From NCBI RefSeq assembly GCF_030691135.1, contig NZ_JAUYFA010000051.1, forward strand, positions 1-41,609: a stretch of 41,609 nt of DNA. The letters are read 5' to 3'. Shown here one piece after another: positions 38,746 through 41,609 of the stretch; position 1 is the stretch's first letter, and every line of letters starts with the position of its first letter. The notes beneath the pieces were generated by a model, which was not told where the DNA came from, ran no database searches, and worked only from the letters and a program-made list of their open reading frames with translations. The position numbers and the translations under genes are program-made. The stretch is from Phreatobacter sp. GTDB taxonomy: Bacteria; Pseudomonadota; Alphaproteobacteria; Rhizobiales; Phreatobacteraceae.

Positions 38746-39761
38746 ATGCGCTGGCCCTGCAGGGCGCGACGGCGGGCGCGCTCGCGGTCGCGCTCCTTGA
38801 TGGCCGCCTCGTGGGCCTTCATCGCGTCCTCCGACAGGCGGGCGGTGACGCGGCCGGGCACGCGCATGTCGATCATGGTCAGGTCGCGCGTCATCAGCCG
38901 GCGGTCGCCGTCGAGGCGGGCGAGGTCGATCATGGCGCGGTCGAGGTCGGTGTCGGGCAGGCGCACGTCGATTCCGTTCTTCAGGACGAGGGTCCAGCGG
39001 CGCTCGGCGACGAGCACGGCGGCGCGCACGGACCGGGCGACGTCGGCGTGATCGCCGAGCAGGCCGACGATCTCGCGGGCACGGGTCTCGGCGCCCTTGC
39101 CGACGATCAGCGGCAGGTGCTGGAAGCGGGCGTCGAGGTGGTCGACGATGACGCGGCCGTCGGCGGCGATGACCTGGATGCGGCCGTCGCGCTGCCACAG
39201 CGCGAAGGGTTCGCGCTCGACCACGGAGATCATGATCTGGTCGGGATAGAGCTTCTGGACCGTGGCGTCGGCGATCCAGGAATTGGCCTTGAGGCGGTCG
39301 CGGGCCTCGTCGGCGTCGAAGAACAGCACCGAGGTCTCGGGATGGACGCCGGCGACCTCCAGGACCTGGGCGTGGCTCATCTGGCTGTTGCCGGTGAGGC
39401 GGACGCCGCGGACCTGCAGGCCGGCCGCATTGGCGGCGCGGTCACCGACCGAGAGCAGCGCCTGGTTGACGACCGGCCAGTGACCGCCGCGCTGAACTCC
39501 ATAGAGCCCGGTGACGGCGAAGAGGGCGAGCGTGGCGACGAGGCCTGCGCGGCGCGGCAGGCGGAGGCTGACGACGCGGCTCCACAGCCGGCGCAGGCGA
39601 ATCCCGGCGGCGCTCGGCCGGGAATACCCATCGAACGCGGCTTCCCGGCGCGACGGGGCGGCGGAGGACCGCAGCCTGTCGCTGGCCTGGGCGAGCGCGT
39701 CCGCCCCGGCTCCGGCGAGCCTGGCGGTCAACGATCGAGAGACGCGTCCAATACCATCCAT
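38742..39761 (-). CDS. ftsQ: Cell division protein FtsQ
   Basis: The protein has 339 residues. A long basic cytoplasmic tail (1-74) precedes one membrane segment (AGLVATLALFAVTGLYGV). A POTRA domain follows ('AGLQVRGVRLTGNSQMSHAQ'), then the FtsQ domain ('VDHLDARFQHLPLIVGKGAE'). It links early and late divisome proteins in the periplasm. It overlaps ddl by 34 bp and ftsA by 4 bp, so translation is coupled across the cluster. The extra C-terminal helix 'EAAIKERDRERARRRALQGQ' is very basic. Confidence 0.97.
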   Translation of the reverse strand: MDGIGRVSRSLTARLAGAGADALAQASDRLRSSAAPSRREAAFDGYSRPSAAGIRLRRLWSRVVSLRLPRRAGLVATLALFAVTGLYGVQRGGHWPVVNQALLSVGDRAANAAGLQVRGVRLTGNSQMSHAQVLEVAGVHPETSVLFFDADEARDRLKANSWIADATVQKLYPDQIMISVVEREPFALWQRDGRIQVIAADGRVIVDHLDARFQHLPLIVGKGAETRAREIVGLLGDHADVARSVRAAVLVAERRWTLVLKNGIDVRLPDTDLDRAMIDLARLDGDRRLMTRDLTMIDMRVPGRVTARLSEDAMKAHEAAIKERDRERARRRALQGQRI

Positions 39762-40651
39762 TCGACCAGCTCGGCGAACGAGACACCTTCGTGAGCGGCC
39801 ATGTCGGGGACGAGCGAAGTCCCGGTCATCCCGGGCTGCGTGTTGACTTCGAGGCAGACGAGCTGCCCGGTTCCGCCGGGCGTATCGTCAAATCTGAAGT
39901 CCGCACGGCTGACCCCTTTACAGCCGAGCGCATGATGCGCTGCGAGGGACAGTCTTTGGACCTCAGAGTAAATATTTGGTTTAAGCGGCGCAGGAATCAG
40001 GTGCTGTGATCCACCCGGCGCATATTTCGCCTCGTAGTCATAGAAGGTTCCCGCAAAGGTGATCTCGATGACGCCGAGGACGCGGTCGCCCATGACGGCG
40101 CAGGTCAGTTCCTTGCCGGCGATGAAGGGTTCGACCAGAACCGTGTCGCCCAGCGTCCAATCCGACGCGTGCAGTTCCTGCGGCGGGTGTTCGTGGTCCC
40201 TGGTGACGATGAAGACGCCGAGCGACGACCCGTCGGTATTCGGCTTGATCACATAGGGGCGCGGCAGGAGATGTTCGCGCGCCGCCTCGCGGCGGGAGAC
40301 GACGAGGCCGCCGGGGACCGGCACACCCGCCGCCGCCATCACCTTCTTGGCCATGGCCTTGTCCATGCAGAGCGCCGAGGCCATGACGCCGGAATGGCTG
40401 TAGGGGATCTGCATGACCTCGAGGATGCCGGCGAGCGTGCCGTCCTCGCCCGGCCGCCCGTGGGTGACGTTGAGCGCCACGTCCGGCTTCAACTCGGCGA
40501 GCCGGAGCGCGATATCGCGGCCGACATCGACCCGCGTCACCCGGTAGCCGCGGCTTTCCAGGGCATCGGCGCAGGCGGTGCCGGAGGCGAGGGAGACCTC
40601 GCGCTCGGCGGACCAGCCGCCATAGAGGACGGCGACGTGGGGTTTGGTCAT
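39728..40651 (-). CDS. ddl: D-alanine--D-alanine ligase
   Basis: The enzyme has 307 residues. It joins two D-alanines with ATP for peptidoglycan precursor synthesis. The start region has 'VAVLYGGWSAEREVSLASG'. The ATP-grasp body has 'YVIKPNTDGSSLGVFIV' and 'LVEPFIAGKELTCAVMGD'. The C-terminal 'CLEVNTQPGMT' carries the metal ligands. Its ATG overlaps the mazF stop (ATGA) and its 3' end overlaps ftsQ. Canonical dcw clusters have murB directly before ddl; here mazE and mazF lie between them. Confidence 0.97.
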   Translation of the reverse strand: MTKPHVAVLYGGWSAEREVSLASGTACADALESRGYRVTRVDVGRDIALRLAELKPDVALNVTHGRPGEDGTLAGILEVMQIPYSHSGVMASALCMDKAMAKKVMAAAGVPVPGGLVVSRREAAREHLLPRPYVIKPNTDGSSLGVFIVTRDHEHPPQELHASDWTLGDTVLVEPFIAGKELTCAVMGDRVLGVIEITFAGTFYDYEAKYAPGGSQHLIPAPLKPNIYSEVQRLSLAAHHALGCKGVSRADFRFDDTPGGTGQLVCLEVNTQPGMTGTSLVPDMAAHEGVSFAELVEWMVLDASLDR

Positions 40652-41034
40652 GGTCGGGAACTCCGGGCGGTGCTGGCGCTGGCGCGGCCGATAAAAGTGT
40701 GCAGACGATCGATGACGGCCGCCATATCTCCCGGCGGCAGTGCGCCGACGACCCGCAGAATACGCGCCGGCTCGATGCAGGCGATCTTCGACGGCCGCAC
40801 GAAGGAACGGTGGGACAGGCCGGTTCCATCCAGTTCCGAGATGGGAACGATGGCGTCGGGATCGCCGCGGCCGATGCTGGTAATCATGGCGACCCAGAGA
40901 TAACCGAGAGCCGTCAGCCGGTCGCTGGAGACCACGACGGCAGGGCGACGCCTCTCGGCGAGGCGATCAGTGAAGGGAAACGGCACGACGACGACCATGC
41001 CGGCCTCCACTTGCGATGGTTCAGAGGTCGGCAT
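40648..41034 (-). CDS. mazF: MazF/PemK-type endoribonuclease toxin
   Basis: The protein has 128 residues from the ATG at 41034. The SH3-like MazF/PemK fold is indicated by 'VVVVPFPFTDRLAERRRPAV', 'VVSSDRLTAL' and 'MITSIGRGDPDAIVPI', and ends 'LPPGDMAAVIDRLHTFIGRA'. MazF toxins cleave mRNA or tRNA when the antitoxin is lost. The gene overlaps the antitoxin by 14 bp and the ddl start by 4 bp, so the toxin is translated as part of the dcw unit. Family is clear; toxicity of this copy is not shown. Confidence 0.88.
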   Translation of the reverse strand: MPTSEPSQVEAGMVVVVPFPFTDRLAERRRPAVVVSSDRLTALGYLWVAMITSIGRGDPDAIVPISELDGTGLSHRSFVRPSKIACIEPARILRVVGALPPGDMAAVIDRLHTFIGRASASTARSSRP

Positions 41035-41254
41035 AGGCCGCGTCATCCTCCGGGCTCGCCCATTCGGTGAAGGTGATGAAGGGATCGTCGACGAAATCGT
41101 CATCCTTCTCGATGACGACGGCCTTGTCGGTGATCACGTAGCGCACCTTGTCGCCCGGACCGAGCTTCAGTCGCTCGCGGACGGCCCGCGGCAGCACGGT
41201 CTGGCTTTTCGAGGACAGCTTGGAGACATGCACCTTCGCAGCAGCCTTCGACAT
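41021..41254 (-). CDS. mazE: AbrB/MazE-type antitoxin
   Basis: The protein has 77 residues. The N-terminal swapped-hairpin DNA-binding domain is clear: 'VSKLSSKSQTVLPRAVRERL', then 'KLGPGDKVRYVITDKAVVIE'. The acidic C-terminal tail (EKDDDFVDDPFITF, EWASPEDDAAYADL) would wrap and block the toxin. The operon-order antitoxin-toxin with a 14-bp overlap is standard. It probably represses its own promoter in the 64 bp after murB. Confidence 0.88.
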   Translation of the reverse strand: MSKAAAKVHVSKLSSKSQTVLPRAVRERLKLGPGDKVRYVITDKAVVIEKDDDFVDDPFITFTEWASPEDDAAYADL

Positions 41255-41318
41255 GGTGTCCTCCTCTTCGGCGGGCTCGCATGAGACATAGGGACGGATC
41301 GACCTACAGTAAAGCGTC

Positions 41319-41609
41319 TTACGTCTTACCGCCGCTGACCCCCACCCGTTTGATCTCCCAGTGCAGGTCGATGCCGCTGGTCTCCTTCACCCGCCGCCGC
41401 ACCTCCTCGCCCAGCGCCTCGATGTCGGCAGCGGTGGCGGTGCCGGTGTTGATGAGGAAGTTGCAGTGCATCTCGGAGACCTGGGCGCCGCCGAGCCTGA
41501 GGCCGCGGCAGCCGGCGGCGTCGACCAGCTTCCAGGCGGAATGTCCCGGCGGGTTCTTGAAGGTGGAACCGCCGGTCTTCTCGCGGATCGGCTGCACCGT
41601 CTCGCGGTG
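41319..41609 (-). CDS. murB: UDP-N-acetylenolpyruvoylglucosamine reductase MurB, C-terminal part
   Basis: The last 96 residues are visible and the 5' part is beyond the right edge. The visible region has '[20 protein letters not shown]', '[20 protein letters not shown]' and '[20 protein letters not shown]', the C-terminal domain of type I MurB, with the Ser/Glu region of the active site. MurB reduces enolpyruvyl-UDP-GlcNAc with NADPH to make UDP-MurNAc. It begins the run into mazE-mazF-ddl-ftsQ-ftsA-ftsZ. Confidence 0.95.
   Translation of the reverse strand, partial: HRETVQPIREKTGGSTFKNPPGHSAWKLVDAAGCRGLRLGGAQVSEMHCNFLINTGTATAADIEALGEEVRRRVKETSGIDLHWEIKRVGVSGGKT

Overview
The window is very GC-rich chromosomal DNA from an alphaproteobacterium. 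The right end carries a dcw (cell division and wall) cluster in the order murB - mazE/mazF - ddl - ftsQ - ftsA - ftsZ, followed by lpxC - bamD - recN - ligA. The single ftsZ, the C-terminally extended FtsZ and LigA, two DUF1127-type small proteins, an REC-DUF3369 histidine kinase and GC-rich compound palindromes point to Hyphomicrobiales (Rhizobiales), perhaps a Phreatobacter/Bosea-like genus. The genus is a guess. Nearly all long genes lie on the minus strand. The many long plus-strand frames opposite them are GC-bias shadows and are left out. Layout. (1) 1-4389: two minus-strand RTX-type calcium-binding, probably secreted proteins. The first runs off the left edge. The second holds a 183-codon tandem duplication and a C-terminal set of FG-GAP-like repeats. 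(2) 4390-7125: a decayed fragment of an SRAP (YedK/HMCES-like) gene, a large exported protein of unknown function, and a small zinc-ribbon/glycine-zipper protein. (3) 7354-15224: a degraded prophage next to a tRNA-Phe gene. It keeps a D12-class adenine methylase, a lysis cassette (one-TM holin-like protein, muramidase with a C-terminal membrane anchor, overlapping Rz/Rz1-like spanins), a duplicated and partly broken small-gene pair, an AT-richer two-gene cargo operon of exported proteins, and a 5'-truncated tyrosine integrase. A deletion appears to have joined the lysis cassette directly to the integrase. (4) 15297-23994: tRNA-Phe, an L,D-transpeptidase pair, then a tightly overlapping four-gene signalling operon (DctP-like periplasmic binding protein, membrane histidine kinase, REC-DUF3369 histidine kinase, OmpR-type regulator) with no TRAP permease genes, followed by small exported and GNAT-like proteins. 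(5) 24007-26777: an FAD-linked lactate/glycolate-type dehydrogenase, a compound palindromic repeat, a hotdog thioesterase and two DUF1127-like small proteins. (6) 26943-41609: a DEDDh exonuclease-SWIM-BRCT protein next to NAD-dependent ligase (ligA), a ClpP-fold periplasmic protein, recN, bamD, lpxC, and the dcw cluster. A MazEF-type toxin-antitoxin pair is inserted between murB and ddl and is overlapped with ddl. The dcw genes overlap by ATGA junctions and a clear hairpin terminator follows ftsZ. The best leads for new biology are the permease-less TRAP-receptor two-kinase operon, the exonuclease-SWIM-BRCT protein beside its BRCT-bearing ligase neighbour, the AT-rich cargo operon of the prophage remnant, and the toxin-antitoxin pair wired into the cell-division cluster.
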